From contig NZ_NFVA01000038.1 in NCBI RefSeq assembly GCF_002264395.1, forward strand, positions 1-61,848: a stretch of 61,848 nucleotides of DNA, given 5' to 3'. The notes under the pieces are model-generated. The model saw only the letters and a program-made list of their open reading frames with translations. It did no database searches and was not told the DNA's origin. Positions within the stretch are counted from its first letter, which is position 1; each line of letters opens with the position of its first letter. The translations under genes were made by a program, and so were the position numbers. This document shows, piece by piece, positions 25,846-35,229 of the stretch. This DNA comes from Paenibacillus sp. VTT E-133291. Lineage in GTDB: Bacteria > Bacillota > Bacilli > Paenibacillales > Paenibacillaceae.

Positions 25846-26157
25846 ATGGAACAAGAGCATGTAAGACAAGTTCAAGATGAGCCGAAATTTTGTCAAAGCT
25901 GTGGGATGCCTATGCCTACGGAAGATTTACTTGGAACGAACAAGGAAGGCCAAAAAATCGAGGATTATTGTGTATATTGCTACGAAGATGGAGCATTTAA
26001 ACAGCCTGACATTACGCTGCAAGAAATGTCTGACATTTGTACAGGCTACTTGGTTCAAGAAGGAATGGACGAGGATGTCGCCCGCAAATTACTCGCCGAA
26101 CAGCTGCCTCATCTGAAACGGTGGAGAGGTGTAGCCAGCTCTCCTTCAACGAACTAA
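25846..26157 (+). CDS. zinc-ribbon domain protein (Zn_ribbon_2-like)
   Basis: 103-residue cytoplasmic protein. Four cysteines form a zinc ribbon: FCQSCGMPM and, about 25 residues later, YCVYCYEDG. The C-terminal half is helical (TLQEMSDICTGYLVQEG, ARKLLAEQLPHLKRW). This arrangement matches the 'putative zinc ribbon' family found next to WYL regulators and GyrI-like genes. Start: ATG 8 nt after AAAAGGAG; an upstream in-frame GTG overlaps the ribosome site. Biochemical role unknown. Confidence 0.82.
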   Translation: MEQEHVRQVQDEPKFCQSCGMPMPTEDLLGTNKEGQKIEDYCVYCYEDGAFKQPDITLQEMSDICTGYLVQEGMDEDVARKLLAEQLPHLKRWRGVASSPSTN

Positions 26158-26167
26158 TAATCAGCAC

Positions 26168-26204
26168 AAAAAAGCGGACCAGGTGAATTCTTGGTCCGCT
26201 TTTT
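26168..26204. terminator. bidirectional terminator
   Basis: AAAAAGCGGACCA and TGGTCCGCTTTTT pair around a short loop, with A and T runs on both sides. It serves the zinc-ribbon gene and the convergent activase gene. Confidence 0.9.
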
Positions 26205-26238
26205 ATAGGCAGTTCGTCTATATGTTACCTTATTAAGC

Positions 26239-29200
26239 TCAGGTCAAACTATAGGAGCCTTCAAGTAGGGTCTGCTGCAGCGGTTTAACGGATTGTTCTA
26301 AATCAGATACCTTATTTCCTTCCAGACTGCTGGCAATGGACATCATCAGTTTGATCCGATTCGCTTGGTTAACTACACTAACTCCAGCATCATAATCAAT
26401 GGCGACGATATTTGCGCCGGGATATAACTCCTTAAGACCCTTAATCATCCCACGCCCGGTAATATGATTGGGCAAGCAGGCGAACGGCTGAATACAAGTA
26501 ATATTATTCACACCGTTATCCAGCAGATCCATCATTTCTGCAGTCAGGAACCATCCCTCACCCATCTGATTTCCTACGGATACCAGTCGGCTGGCTTTCT
26601 CAGCAAGACCATAAATATTTTCCCGTCCTTTAGCCAGTCCGGCATCCTCAAGAGCTACCTTTATCGGCTTACGATAAATCTCCAGATAGGAGATCAACAT
26701 TGGATTAATATATCCTAGTCGTTTACTTTTGCCGAATTGCTCGGCTTTGTAAATCGGATTATACACGCAGTAAAAGATGAAGTCTAAGAAGTCTGGCATT
26801 ACCGCTTCTCCGCCCTCCGCCTCAATCATCTCGATGATGCGGTTGTTGGCGTCCGGGTGAAATTTAATCAGGATCTCTCCAACAATGCCTACTCTAGGTT
26901 TAGTAACACCTGTAACGGGCAGCTTACAGAAATCGGCGACAATTTCACGAATCAGACGTTTGTATTCTCGGAACGAGAAGTTGACTAGACTGACCTTACA
27001 GCGCTCCATCCCCTTACGGAATAAACGTTCAGCACTCCCTTGAACGACCTCATACGGTCTAAAATGATTTAGTAACCGCATCATAAGATCACCATAGCAA
27101 GCCGCAGCGATCAGCCGGTTTGCCAGCTTAAGACTGATTCGGAAGCCTGGCTGGTTCTCCATTCCAGAAGCATTCAGTGAAATCACAGGAATCTGTTCGA
27201 GGTCTGAATCCTTTAAGGCTTTGCGGAGCAAAGAAATATAATTCGTCGCCCGGCAGCCACCGCCCGTCTGTGACATGATTACAGCGGTACGATTCGGATC
27301 ATAGTCCCCACTCTTCAGTGCCGACAGAATCTGCCCTATCGTTACAATAGCGGGATAACATGCATCATTGTTAACGTATCTAAGGCCCTCTTCCGTCTCT
27401 TCGGGTCCAGTGGTTTCAAGGATCTTGAGACGGTATCCCGCATCGCGGAAGACCTGCTCAAACAATTCAAAATGAATGGGCGACATCTGCGGCGCAAGGA
27501 TCGTGTACGTTTCTTTCATTTCCTTCGTGAAAGCTACATTAGCCTGTATTTTAGGCGGCTTCTGTGGCAGCACCTTTCCCTTTTCCCGTTCGCGCATCGC
27601 TGCCATCAGTGAACGCAGCCGAATACGCGCAGCGCCAAGGTTGCTAATCTCATCGATTTTGATCAGCGTATATACTTTGTTATGCCTTTCCATAATGTCT
27701 TGCACGGCATCACATGTAATCGCATCAATCCCACAACCGAAGGATGTCAATTGAACAAGCTCCAGGTCGGTTCGTACTGCGGCAAGGCGGGCTGCGCGGT
27801 ACATTCGGGCATGATAGGTCCACTGATTAACTACCGCCACATCCCCTTCACTTCGGTCCAGATGGCAGACAGAATCTTCTGTTAGCACGGCGAGGCCCAT
27901 ACCGGTAATCATATCTGCTATGCCATGATTAATTTCAGGATCTGCATGGTAAGGGTGACCACAGAGAAGTATTCCCTTGTTCCCAGTGCTGGCAAGATAC
28001 GCAAGCGTCTCTTCACCTTTGGTTCGCACATCACTTTTGGCACGATCAGCTTCTGCAAGTCCTGCCTGCACAGCCAACGTTATCTCTTCTCTCGGAATCC
28101 CCGTAAATGTCTTCTCGAGTCCCTTGGTTAACGCAGATCTATCGTCGAAGGTCAGAAACGGGCTGACCAGCGTGATTCCATTTTCCCTAAGCCCATCCAT
28201 ATTGTTGCGAATGACCTCAGGATAAGAGGCGACCACCGGACAATTGAAATGATTATCCGCTGCTTCATCTTCCTTCTTCTCATACACCACCGCAGGATAA
28301 AAAATAAAATCGACGCCTTTACCAATCAAGCTCTGCACATGTCCGTGCGCTATCTTTGCTGGATAGCAGATCGATTCTGAAGGAATCGTATCCATCCCGC
28401 TTTCGTAGAGCTTCTTGCTTGATTTAGGAGAGAGAATCACCCGGTAGCCCAATTTAGTGAAAAAAGTGTACCAGAACGGGTAATTCTCGAACATATTCAT
28501 CGTACGTGGAATACCAACGGTGCCCCGTGCTGCACCTGCCTCTGGTAATGCTTCATAATCAAAGAAACGTTCGTACTTATACTGCATCAAATTTGGCAAT
28601 ACGTTCTTCTCTTTCCTGCCTCCTGCACCACGCTCGCAGCGGTTGCCTGTAACGTAGAAGCTCTTGTCCGGGAACCGACTGATCGTTAACGCACAGTTAT
28701 TTCCACAGCGGCCACAGCGACCTGAAGATACCTCGTACTTAAAGCCTGCTATTTCCTCCGGTCCAAGCAGCGTGCTTTTTCCGTCAGCCCCTGCTTGCTC
28801 ACGGGCAATCAGTGCACAACCGTACGCTCCCATAACGCCAGCAATATCCGGTCTGACTACCGTTCTCCCCGTTAGGCGCTCAAAAGCCCGCAATACAGCT
28901 TCGTTATAGAAGGTGCCGCCCTGAACAATAATATTTCGCCCTAAATCCTCAGGGTTGCGAATTTTAATTACTTTTTGCAGGGCATTCTTAATCACAGAAT
29001 ACGCAAGACCTGCCGAAAGATCGGCCAGCGACGCACCTTCCTTCTGAACCTGCTTCACTTTAGAATTCATGAATACCGTACAGCGGGAACCCAAGTTAAC
29101 CGGTTTGACCGCTTCCAGAGCTGATTTGGCAAACTCCTCAATACCTAATCCAAGCGCAGAAGCAAAGCTCTCCAGAAAAGAGCCACAGCCTGCCGAACAG

Positions 29201-30528
29201 GCTTCATTGAGCATTAGACTGTCGATAGCACCGCCGCGGATCTTGATACATTTCATGTCCTGTCCGCCGATATCCAAAATAAAATCTACCTCCGGCATGA
29301 ACTTAGATGCGGCCTTGTAATGAGCAACCGTCTCCACTTCACCGCCGTCCGTCCATAAAGCGGCTTTGATTAATCCCTCTCCATAACCTGTTACATAAGA
29401 ACCTGCAATATAACAGCCTTCCGGTAGAACCCGATACATTTCCTTCAGTGCCTCACTGACAGAATACAAGGGATTCCCCTTGTTGCTGCCATAAAAGGTA
29501 TGTAGAATTTCGTCAGCAGAGCCGGTCAATACGAGTTTGGTTGTTGTCGAACCCGCATCGATCCCCAGATAGCAAGGGCCACGATACACAGCCAGGTCTG
29601 ATCTGGCAGCAGAAGCTTTACCATGGCGATTCCGGAACTCAGCAAGCTCATTAGGGTTCTCAAACAGCGGTGGTAATTCAGCATCTGCTGCCCGATCTGC
29701 TGAAAAATCCACGGCTGCTATTCGCGCGAGCCAACCTGAGAGAGGCAAGATCGTCGGATTTACTTCGGATAGAGCAGATCCAATCGCTACGAAATACTGT
29801 GACCGCTCGGGGAAAAGAATATCTGACTCCGCAAGTTCAAGCGTCTCCGCAAAACGCTGACGCAGAGCTGGCAGGAAGGTTAATGGGCCACCAAGGAAAG
29901 CCACCCGTCCACGAATTGGACGTCCGCAAGCGAGACCGCTGATCGTCTGATTAACAATACTCTGAAAGATTGAAGCCGCCACATCCTCCCGGCGAGCCCC
30001 CTCGTTTAGTAGCGGCTGCACATCGCTTTTGGCGAATACACCGCAGCGTGAAGCGATAGGATAGATTCGCTCATGCTTCTCTGCCAATGCATTTAATCCC
30101 CCTGGGTCGGTCTGTAGCAGCGAAGCCATCTGATCGATGAATGCTCCCGTTCCGCCCGCGCAAGCCGTATTCATACGCTGTTCAATGCCGCCCCGGAGAT
30201 AGATGATCTTGGCGTCCTCACCACCCAGTTCAATCGCCGTATCACATTCTGGAATCAGCTCGCCAATCGCCTTCGTACAGGCGATCACCTCCTGAACAAA
30301 CGGTACGCCTCCCAGTTTGGATAAAGATAAGCCTGAGGAACCGCTTACAGTAAGGACTGCTCCTCTCTCTGGAAATCTGACTTGTACGTCAGCTAGTAGA
30401 GAGAGGGCAGCTTTTTTTATATCGCTATAATGTCTTACATAGTCCTGATAAACAATAGTGTTACGCTCTATGACAACCAATTTCGCAGTCGTTGATCCGA
30501 TATCAAGGCCAATACGCAGCATGATCAC
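26239..30528 (-). CDS. giant BadF/BcrA-type ATPase, 2-hydroxyacyl-CoA dehydratase activase-related
   Basis: 1429-residue protein combining two BcrAD/BadF ASKHA ATPase modules, a DUF2229-type region and HgdB-like dehydratase-subunit sequence. Module 1 (residues 1-260) has RIGLDIGSTTAKLVV and the cluster-binding NTACAGGTGAFIDQMA. Module 2 (about 320-580) has YLGIDAGSTTTKLVL, ILDIGGQDMKCI and NEACSAGCGSFLESFA. A Cys cluster CGRCGNNCALTISRF follows near 608. In characterised activases the Cys of such motifs bridges a [4Fe-4S] cluster in a dimer; here both copies sit in one chain. The start may be GTG or the ATG two codons later; GAGGTGG is upstream. Monocistronic. It probably drives ATP-dependent low-potential electron transfer; the substrate is unknown. 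Confidence 0.85.
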   Translation of the reverse strand: MIMLRIGLDIGSTTAKLVVIERNTIVYQDYVRHYSDIKKAALSLLADVQVRFPERGAVLTVSGSSGLSLSKLGGVPFVQEVIACTKAIGELIPECDTAIELGGEDAKIIYLRGGIEQRMNTACAGGTGAFIDQMASLLQTDPGGLNALAEKHERIYPIASRCGVFAKSDVQPLLNEGARREDVAASIFQSIVNQTISGLACGRPIRGRVAFLGGPLTFLPALRQRFAETLELAESDILFPERSQYFVAIGSALSEVNPTILPLSGWLARIAAVDFSADRAADAELPPLFENPNELAEFRNRHGKASAARSDLAVYRGPCYLGIDAGSTTTKLVLTGSADEILHTFYGSNKGNPLYSVSEALKEMYRVLPEGCYIAGSYVTGYGEGLIKAALWTDGGEVETVAHYKAASKFMPEVDFILDIGGQDMKCIKIRGGAIDSLMLNEACSAGCGSFLESFASALGLGIEEFAKSALEAVKPVNLGSRCTVFMNSKVKQVQKEGASLADLSAGLAYSVIKNALQKVIKIRNPEDLGRNIIVQGGTFYNEAVLRAFERLTGRTVVRPDIAGVMGAYGCALIAREQAGADGKSTLLGPEEIAGFKYEVSSGRCGRCGNNCALTISRFPDKSFYVTGNRCERGAGGRKEKNVLPNLMQYKYERFFDYEALPEAGAARGTVGIPRTMNMFENYPFWYTFFTKLGYRVILSPKSSKKLYESGMDTIPSESICYPAKIAHGHVQSLIGKGVDFIFYPAVVYEKKEDEAADNHFNCPVVASYPEVIRNNMDGLRENGITLVSPFLTFDDRSALTKGLEKTFTGIPREEITLAVQAGLAEADRAKSDVRTKGEETLAYLASTGNKGILLCGHPYHADPEINHGIADMITGMGLAVLTEDSVCHLDRSEGDVAVVNQWTYHARMYRAARLAAVRTDLELVQLTSFGCGIDAITCDAVQDIMERHNKVYTLIKIDEISNLGAARIRLRSLMAAMREREKGKVLPQKPPKIQANVAFTKEMKETYTILAPQMSPIHFELFEQVFRDAGYRLKILETTGPEETEEGLRYVNNDACYPAIVTIGQILSALKSGDYDPNRTAVIMSQTGGGCRATNYISLLRKALKDSDLEQIPVISLNASGMENQPGFRISLKLANRLIAAACYGDLMMRLLNHFRPYEVVQGSAERLFRKGMERCKVSLVNFSFREYKRLIREIVADFCKLPVTGVTKPRVGIVGEILIKFHPDANNRIIEMIEAEGGEAVMPDFLDFIFYCVYNPIYKAEQFGKSKRLGYINPMLISYLEIYRKPIKVALEDAGLAKGRENIYGLAEKASRLVSVGNQMGEGWFLTAEMMDLLDNGVNNITCIQPFACLPNHITGRGMIKGLKELYPGANIVAIDYDAGVSVVNQANRIKLMMSIASSLEGNKVSDLEQSVKPLQQTLLEGSYSLT

Positions 30529-30645
30529 TACACCACCTCGTCTTGCTCCAAATTTGAAGCAATTATGAGGAAACTATATCATGACAACACCTAATGAAAG
30601 CTGTTAAAAATGTAACAGACTTTTACAAAAAGTTATTAACAAACT

Positions 30646-31113
30646 TTATGATTTGGAAATCCCTGCTATGGTGGATGCTACATGACCTTTCACTCGTACT
30701 TTCCGCCATTCTTGAAGTAAGATCCCCTGCTCATCAATCAAAAAAGTAGAACGTACAATGCCCATGAATTCTCTACCATAAAGCTTCTTAAGCTGCCATA
30801 CTCCAAACATTTCACTAACCTTATGATCTTCATCAGACAACAGTGGAAATGGCAGACTATTCTTCTCCGTAAATCGGATATGCGACGCCAAGGGATCTGG
30901 GCTGATGCCTAGAACAACCGCACCAAGCGTAGAAATTTGATCATAGGCGTCACGGAATTCGCAGGCCTCCTGCGTACAGGCTGGTGTCATATTTTTAGGA
31001 TAAAAGTATACAATGACCTTTCGGCCCAAGTAATCACTTAAACTAACCTCTTGTCCAGTAGAGGACGGAAGGGTGAAATTCGGTACTTTTTGTCCAATAG
31101 CAACTACGTTCAA
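30646..31113 (-). CDS. bcp: peroxiredoxin, thioredoxin-dependent thiol peroxidase
   Basis: Bcp/PrxQ-type peroxiredoxin that reduces hydroperoxides with thioredoxin. Signatures: VPNFTLPSSTGQEVSLSDY, VIVYFYPKNMTPACTQEACE with peroxidatic and resolving Cys five residues apart, and late RSTFLIDEQGIL. The start assigned is TTG 10 nt after AAGGAG (MNVVAIGQKVPNF, 155 residues). The longest frame adds 43 codons of unlikely sequence that overlap the divergent LCP promoter, so it is rejected. The C-terminus ends GISKS. Confidence 0.92.
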   Translation of the reverse strand: MNVVAIGQKVPNFTLPSSTGQEVSLSDYLGRKVIVYFYPKNMTPACTQEACEFRDAYDQISTLGAVVLGISPDPLASHIRFTEKNSLPFPLLSDEDHKVSEMFGVWQLKKLYGREFMGIVRSTFLIDEQGILLQEWRKVRVKGHVASTIAGISKS

Positions 31114-31155
31114 GTTATATCCACTCCTTCTTGATATTGGAGGATCGAGCATGAA

Positions 31156-31184
31156 TTGCGCGTATCCCCAAAAGAAATTATAAT
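31156..31184 (+). promoter_or_regulatory. promoter of the LCP gene
   Basis: -35 TTGCGC and perfect -10 TATAAT with 17-bp spacing, about 35 bp before the chosen start. Confidence 0.75.
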
Positions 31185-31218
31185 GTAGAGAATGTGAATG
31201 CGAAAGGAAGAACGAGAA

Positions 31219-32271
31219 ATGCCACCTAGAAAGAAAAGGCACGCAAAGACTGGTAAGTCAAAAAAGAAACCTCTGCTTTGGACACTGGCCATTATACTCT
31301 TACTTATTATCGGTGGAGCCATTTATTACTTTACTTCCATTGTCAATGAGCTTGGCAGCATGTCGAACACCGAGGATTCACCATTTAAAAATGCCGAGAC
31401 TGTTGATGTTGACACGCCAGAACCTCCAAAGTGGGAAGGTACAGAGCCTGTTAATATACTACTAATGGGCGTGGATGCCCGCGGTGTCAAGAAGGGGGGA
31501 ATTCCTCGTTCCGATACAATGCTCGTCGCCTCACTTGATCCCGTGAAGAAGAAAATCACCGTATTCTCAATTCTTAGAGATACTTACGTTCCGATTCCAG
31601 ATCACGGAGAAAAACGTATTAATTCAGCTATCATTTATGGGCCTAACACGGCGATGCAGACTGTAAGCGACCTGCTCGGCATCCCGATTCAATATTATGT
31701 CTACACGGACTTCCAAGGATTCATCAAGCTAGTAGATGCCGTTGGTGGTGTAGATTATGAAGTCGAGAAAGACATGGTGTACAAGACCATTGCAGATGGT
31801 CCCGAATATGACATTGATCTTAAAAAAGGATATCAGCATCTCGACGGTAATAAAGCTCTGCAATATGTACGTTTTCGGCATGACGCTACCTCCGACTTCA
31901 CTCGGACCGAGCGCCAGCGTGCATTTCTCAAGGTTGTGGCTGACAAACTGATCCAGACCACATCCATAATCAAGCTGCCGAGTATCCTGTCTCAAGTTAC
32001 GCCTTATATCGAAACCAATCTGTCAGTAAATGATATGTGGAAGCTGGCAACCGTCGGGTACGACAGTACTATGGGCGGTAGTGAGCAAATTCCGCCGATG
32101 GATCTGCTCAAAGAGGAAACTACAAGTGACGGATCACAGGTTATCGGCATTCGCAGTGAAAATAAGTTAAGGGAATTTGTGCAGGATACCTTAAATGGTC
32201 CTGAGCCAACGCCTACACCATCACCTTCATCAGAAACTACTTCAAATAGTAGTACTAGCGGAACTCAATAA
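31219..32271 (+). CDS. LytR-CpsA-Psr family wall-polymer transferase
   Basis: LCP proteins attach anionic glycopolymers such as teichoic acids from undecaprenyl diphosphate carriers to peptidoglycan. A basic N-terminus precedes one membrane helix (LLWTLAIILLLIIGGAIYYF). The extracellular LCP domain has VNILLMGVDARG, SDTMLVASLDP, FSILRDTYVPIP with an Arg-Asp pair, KRINSAIIYG and later LQYVRFRHD. The tail is Pro/Ser/Thr-rich (TPTPSPSSETTSNS). The start used is the ATG 8 nt after AAAGGAAG; the frame opens seven codons earlier. 350 residues. Divergent from bcp. Confidence 0.92.
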   Translation: MPPRKKRHAKTGKSKKKPLLWTLAIILLLIIGGAIYYFTSIVNELGSMSNTEDSPFKNAETVDVDTPEPPKWEGTEPVNILLMGVDARGVKKGGIPRSDTMLVASLDPVKKKITVFSILRDTYVPIPDHGEKRINSAIIYGPNTAMQTVSDLLGIPIQYYVYTDFQGFIKLVDAVGGVDYEVEKDMVYKTIADGPEYDIDLKKGYQHLDGNKALQYVRFRHDATSDFTRTERQRAFLKVVADKLIQTTSIIKLPSILSQVTPYIETNLSVNDMWKLATVGYDSTMGGSEQIPPMDLLKEETTSDGSQVIGIRSENKLREFVQDTLNGPEPTPTPSPSSETTSNSSTSGTQ

Positions 32272-32315
32272 AGATCTGACAAGCAACGTTCACAAGTAGA
32301 CACTACAGGCAATGG

Positions 32316-32355
32316 TATAATACGGGCGGACAGCGGAAACACCGTTGTTCGCCCG
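32316..32355 (+). promoter_or_regulatory. hemL -10 element and structured leader hairpin
   Basis: A consensus TATAAT (32316-32321) is followed almost at once by a long hairpin. Arms CGGGCGGACAGCGG and CCGTTGTTCGCCCG (14 pairs with two G-U) close an AAACA loop. No T run follows, so it is not a standard terminator; it would form the very 5' end of the hemL mRNA. No good -35 was found at 17 bp. Confidence 0.6.
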
Positions 32356-32393
32356 TTGCCATGAGCACCAACAATCGAAAGGATGATCACATT

Positions 32394-33710
32394 ATGAATC
32401 GTTCCACATCTGAGCAACTTTATCACGAAGCCCTTCAACATATTGTTGGAGGTGTAAATAGCCCTTCCCGTTCTTTCAAAGCCGTTGGGGGCGGAGCACC
32501 TGTATTTATGAAACGTGCCAGTGGATCTCACTTCTGGGATGTAGATGGCAATGAATATATCGATTATCTCCAAGCGTATGGACCGATCATTACCGGCCAT
32601 GCTCACCCGCATATAACGAAGGCAATTACTACAGCAGCAGAAAATGGTGTTCTTTACGGAACTCCAACTGAGCTCGAAATCAAACTTGCGAAAATGCTAA
32701 AAGAAGCCATTCCTTCGATGGATAAGGTGCGGTTCGTCAATTCCGGTACCGAAGCGGTTATGACTACCATTCGTGTAGCTCGTGCTTATACAAAGCGCAG
32801 CAAAATCGTAAAATTTGCTGGCTGTTACCATGGTCATTCTGATCTGGTGCTTGTAGCAGCAGGGTCCGGGCCTTCTACGCTTGGTATTCCAGATAGTGCC
32901 GGCGTTCCTAGCAGTATTGCACAGGAAGTAATCACTGTTCCTTTTAATGATCTGGAAAGCCTGCAAGAGGCACTGGAGAAATGGGGCGAAGATGTCGCCG
33001 CTGTAATGGTTGAACCGATCGTCGGTAATTTCGGTATGGTGATGCCGAAGCCGGGATTCCTCGAAGGGCTCTGCAAGCTGGCTCATGCTAACGGCTCCCT
33101 CGTTATCTATGACGAAGTCATTACGGCCTTCCGCTTCCACTATGGTTCCACACAGACATATGCAGGACTGGATAACCATGAAGACATTACCCCTGACCTT
33201 ACAGCACTCGGCAAAATCATCGGCGGCGGCCTACCGATCGGCGCATACGGCGGACGTAAGCATGTGATGGAACAAGTAGCCCCACTAGGACCGGCATACC
33301 AAGCGGGAACAATGGCGGGAAATCCTGCTTCCATTTCCGCAGGGATTGCCTGTCTGGAAGTGCTGAGCGCAGAAGGCGTATACGATGAGATGGAACGTCT
33401 TGCGATTCGCCTCGTCGATGGACTCCAGGAATCTGCTGACCGTCATGGCATTCCACTGACGATTAACCGCATCCGTGGTTCATTCTCTACTCATTTCTGT
33501 AAGCATCCAGTTACGAATTACGATGAGGCACAGGATACAGATGGCGAATTGTTCGGTAGCTTCTTCCGTCACATGTTGAACCGAGGGATTAACCTCGCCC
33601 CTTCGAAATATGAAGCTTGGTTCCTAACGACAGCACATACAGATGCAGATATCGACGCTACGCTGATTGCAGCAGAAGATTCATTCCGCGCTATGGCGGC
33701 TGAGAAATAA
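32394..33710 (+). CDS. hemL: glutamate-1-semialdehyde 2,1-aminomutase
   Basis: PLP enzyme that converts glutamate-1-semialdehyde to 5-aminolevulinate in tetrapyrrole synthesis. Class III aminotransferase signatures: [63 protein letters not shown], and the PLP Lys in [17 protein letters not shown]. Start: ATG 10 nt after AAAGGA ([16 protein letters not shown]), eleven codons inside the longest frame; 438 residues, the family norm. No other hem genes lie beside it, so this may be a second copy (GsaB-like) or a dispersed single copy. Confidence 0.94.
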   Translation: MNRSTSEQLYHEALQHIVGGVNSPSRSFKAVGGGAPVFMKRASGSHFWDVDGNEYIDYLQAYGPIITGHAHPHITKAITTAAENGVLYGTPTELEIKLAKMLKEAIPSMDKVRFVNSGTEAVMTTIRVARAYTKRSKIVKFAGCYHGHSDLVLVAAGSGPSTLGIPDSAGVPSSIAQEVITVPFNDLESLQEALEKWGEDVAAVMVEPIVGNFGMVMPKPGFLEGLCKLAHANGSLVIYDEVITAFRFHYGSTQTYAGLDNHEDITPDLTALGKIIGGGLPIGAYGGRKHVMEQVAPLGPAYQAGTMAGNPASISAGIACLEVLSAEGVYDEMERLAIRLVDGLQESADRHGIPLTINRIRGSFSTHFCKHPVTNYDEAQDTDGELFGSFFRHMLNRGINLAPSKYEAWFLTTAHTDADIDATLIAAEDSFRAMAAEK

Positions 33711-33740
33711 GACGTTATTTACAGCCACTAAACATACTAA

Positions 33741-33774
33741 AACCTACCACCAAGCTTGGTGGTAGGTTTTTTTG
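33741..33774. terminator. terminator downstream of hemL
   Basis: A 28-bp perfect palindrome with 14-bp arms (AACCTACCACCAAG) is followed by TTTTTTT. With the A-rich left flank it could also act on the convergent minus-strand gene. Confidence 0.9.
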
Positions 33775-33782
33775 CATTGGCA

Positions 33783-34403
33783 CTATTCGAAGTCAATTTG
33801 CTTGTCCAATATAATCTCTGTCATGGTAGGTCGAAACATTTGGTCTCCTCCGGGTATTAAGGCAAATTGAACCGTATCCAGATCCGCTGGCAGCGGTGGC
33901 GAGACCAAGAACTGCATTTGTGTATGAGCGCCCCCTCCGTGACCTCCATGCGGCTGGATTTCATAGGCAACCTCACTCATAATTTCCAATGTTAGAGCGG
34001 CTCTAAGATGAACATGCTCCACCGTCTCTTTTAAATACTTGATTTCCACAGTAACGATGCTGAGGTTTTCATACTGCATAGCATGTGTAAGTGTATACTC
34101 GCAATCTTCGAGGACTGTCCGCTTCACAATTGGAAGAACGCCGAGCAGTAAACCGGGCTCTTCCCAATATTTCCGTCTGGGCACAGCCTCATTCAGACTG
34201 TGTATATACTGTACAATCTGAGCAGTGTCCATCTCGAATCTAGTTGTCCACTCCTCAAGGAGCTCACTTTCGGGGGAGAACCGTTTTTTGCCTGTTATAG
34301 CTTTACGTTCCTGAATCAGAGTCAAAATCTGCTCATCAATCTGCTTAACCTCATCATTATATTCGTTGACCACGCCTCTTATTGGCATTCTACCCCACCC
34401 CAT
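33783..34403 (-). CDS. conserved-looking hypothetical protein
   Basis: 206 residues, soluble, acidic. The N-terminal 40 residues are helical (VKQIDEQILTLIQERKAIT), loosely like a chorismate-mutase-type helix. The rest is mixed alpha/beta and ends TMTEIILDKQIDFE, with a flexible Gly/His stretch QPHGGHGGGAHTQMQ near residues 153-167. No family was recognised. Start support is strong: AAGGAGG 7 nt before the ATG. It is alone between the hemL terminator and the def gene on the same strand. Confidence 0.65.
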   Translation of the reverse strand: MGWGRMPIRGVVNEYNDEVKQIDEQILTLIQERKAITGKKRFSPESELLEEWTTRFEMDTAQIVQYIHSLNEAVPRRKYWEEPGLLLGVLPIVKRTVLEDCEYTLTHAMQYENLSIVTVEIKYLKETVEHVHLRAALTLEIMSEVAYEIQPHGGHGGGAHTQMQFLVSPPLPADLDTVQFALIPGGDQMFRPTMTEIILDKQIDFE

Positions 34404-34512
34404 TTCATAACCTCCTTCTGATAATAAAATTAATTTCTACCCATTATCTACATGGTACCTCCTTTGGATTAATTTGTAAAATATTTGAAATCATTCAATC
34501 TTGCAGATAGAA

Positions 34513-34562
34513 AGAAAGCATGTGCCCCTCAGCTTAATGCTGCAAGACCACACGCTTTATGA
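34513..34562 (-). terminator. terminator of the peptide deformylase gene
   Basis: On the minus strand AAGCGTGTG pairs with CACATGCTT, with an inner CAGC/GCTG stem, followed by TTTCTTTC. It lies about 15 bp after the def stop. Confidence 0.75.
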
Positions 34563-34577
34563 TTCGGAGATTTTCTT

Positions 34578-35180
34578 TTACTCGTACAAGTTACGGATTT
34601 CCACTCCCTGAGGAAGCTTGAATGGATTTTCCTTGTTGATTCGGTCGTAGAACATGATCCCATCGAGATGATCAATCTCATGCTGGATGATGATGGCTTG
34701 GTAGCCCTTAAATTTAAGGACCACTTCCTTACCTTCAAGATCATATCCCTTTACCTTCACAGATTCATAACGAGGTACAAATCCATGCACCGGCCGATCA
34801 ACGGACAGACACCCCTCGCTCTCCGGTAAGTACACCATGGTTAGTGAGTGACTGATGATCTTAGGATTAACCCAAGCATGCTCTACAATCCGCCCTCTTT
34901 CATCCGTAGAGTACATTACAAACATACGCTTCAACAGTCCGATTTGATTCGCTGACAGACCTACGCCCGAACGTAAATTGTATTCTTCGGAGATCTCCGG
35001 ATCCTGGCTGTTCTTCAGAAACTGAAGCATACATTGCAGAGTCTCACGATCCTCCTTCTGTAAAGGAAGCTCCACCGGCTGTGCCACGGTACGAAGCACG
35101 GGATGACCTTCCCGTACAATATCATCCATTGTGATGATATATTCAGCACTAAATTTTGAACTAGACAATATTCCATCCAC
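34578..35180 (-). CDS. def: peptide deformylase (type 2)
   Basis: Metal-dependent removal of formyl from nascent N-terminal methionine. All three motifs are present: GVGLSANQIG, EGCLSV and QHEIDHLDG (HExxH). An insertion between motifs 1 and 2 gives the type 2 (Gram-positive) form. Up to 200 residues. The start is uncertain: GTG opens the frame, but a TTG four codons later has AAGGTGG at the proper distance, and alignment to Bacillus enzymes would begin near ITMDDIVREGHP. It lies 50 bp after the SGNH hydrolase gene with a promoter-like AT-rich gap. Confidence 0.92.
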   Translation of the reverse strand: MDGILSSSKFSAEYIITMDDIVREGHPVLRTVAQPVELPLQKEDRETLQCMLQFLKNSQDPEISEEYNLRSGVGLSANQIGLLKRMFVMYSTDERGRIVEHAWVNPKIISHSLTMVYLPESEGCLSVDRPVHGFVPRYESVKVKGYDLEGKEVVLKFKGYQAIIIQHEIDHLDGIMFYDRINKENPFKLPQGVEIRNLYE

Positions 35181-35229
35181 CTTTGCCTTACGGGCTTAAT
35201 TTAAAGTACTTATGGTATAGTATGCAGAT

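Noticed and set aside
31114..31242. 43-codon N-terminal extension of Bcp
   Set aside because: Overlaps the divergent LCP promoter and start, is composed of unlikely residues, and a TTG with a good RBS gives the normal Bcp N-terminus.
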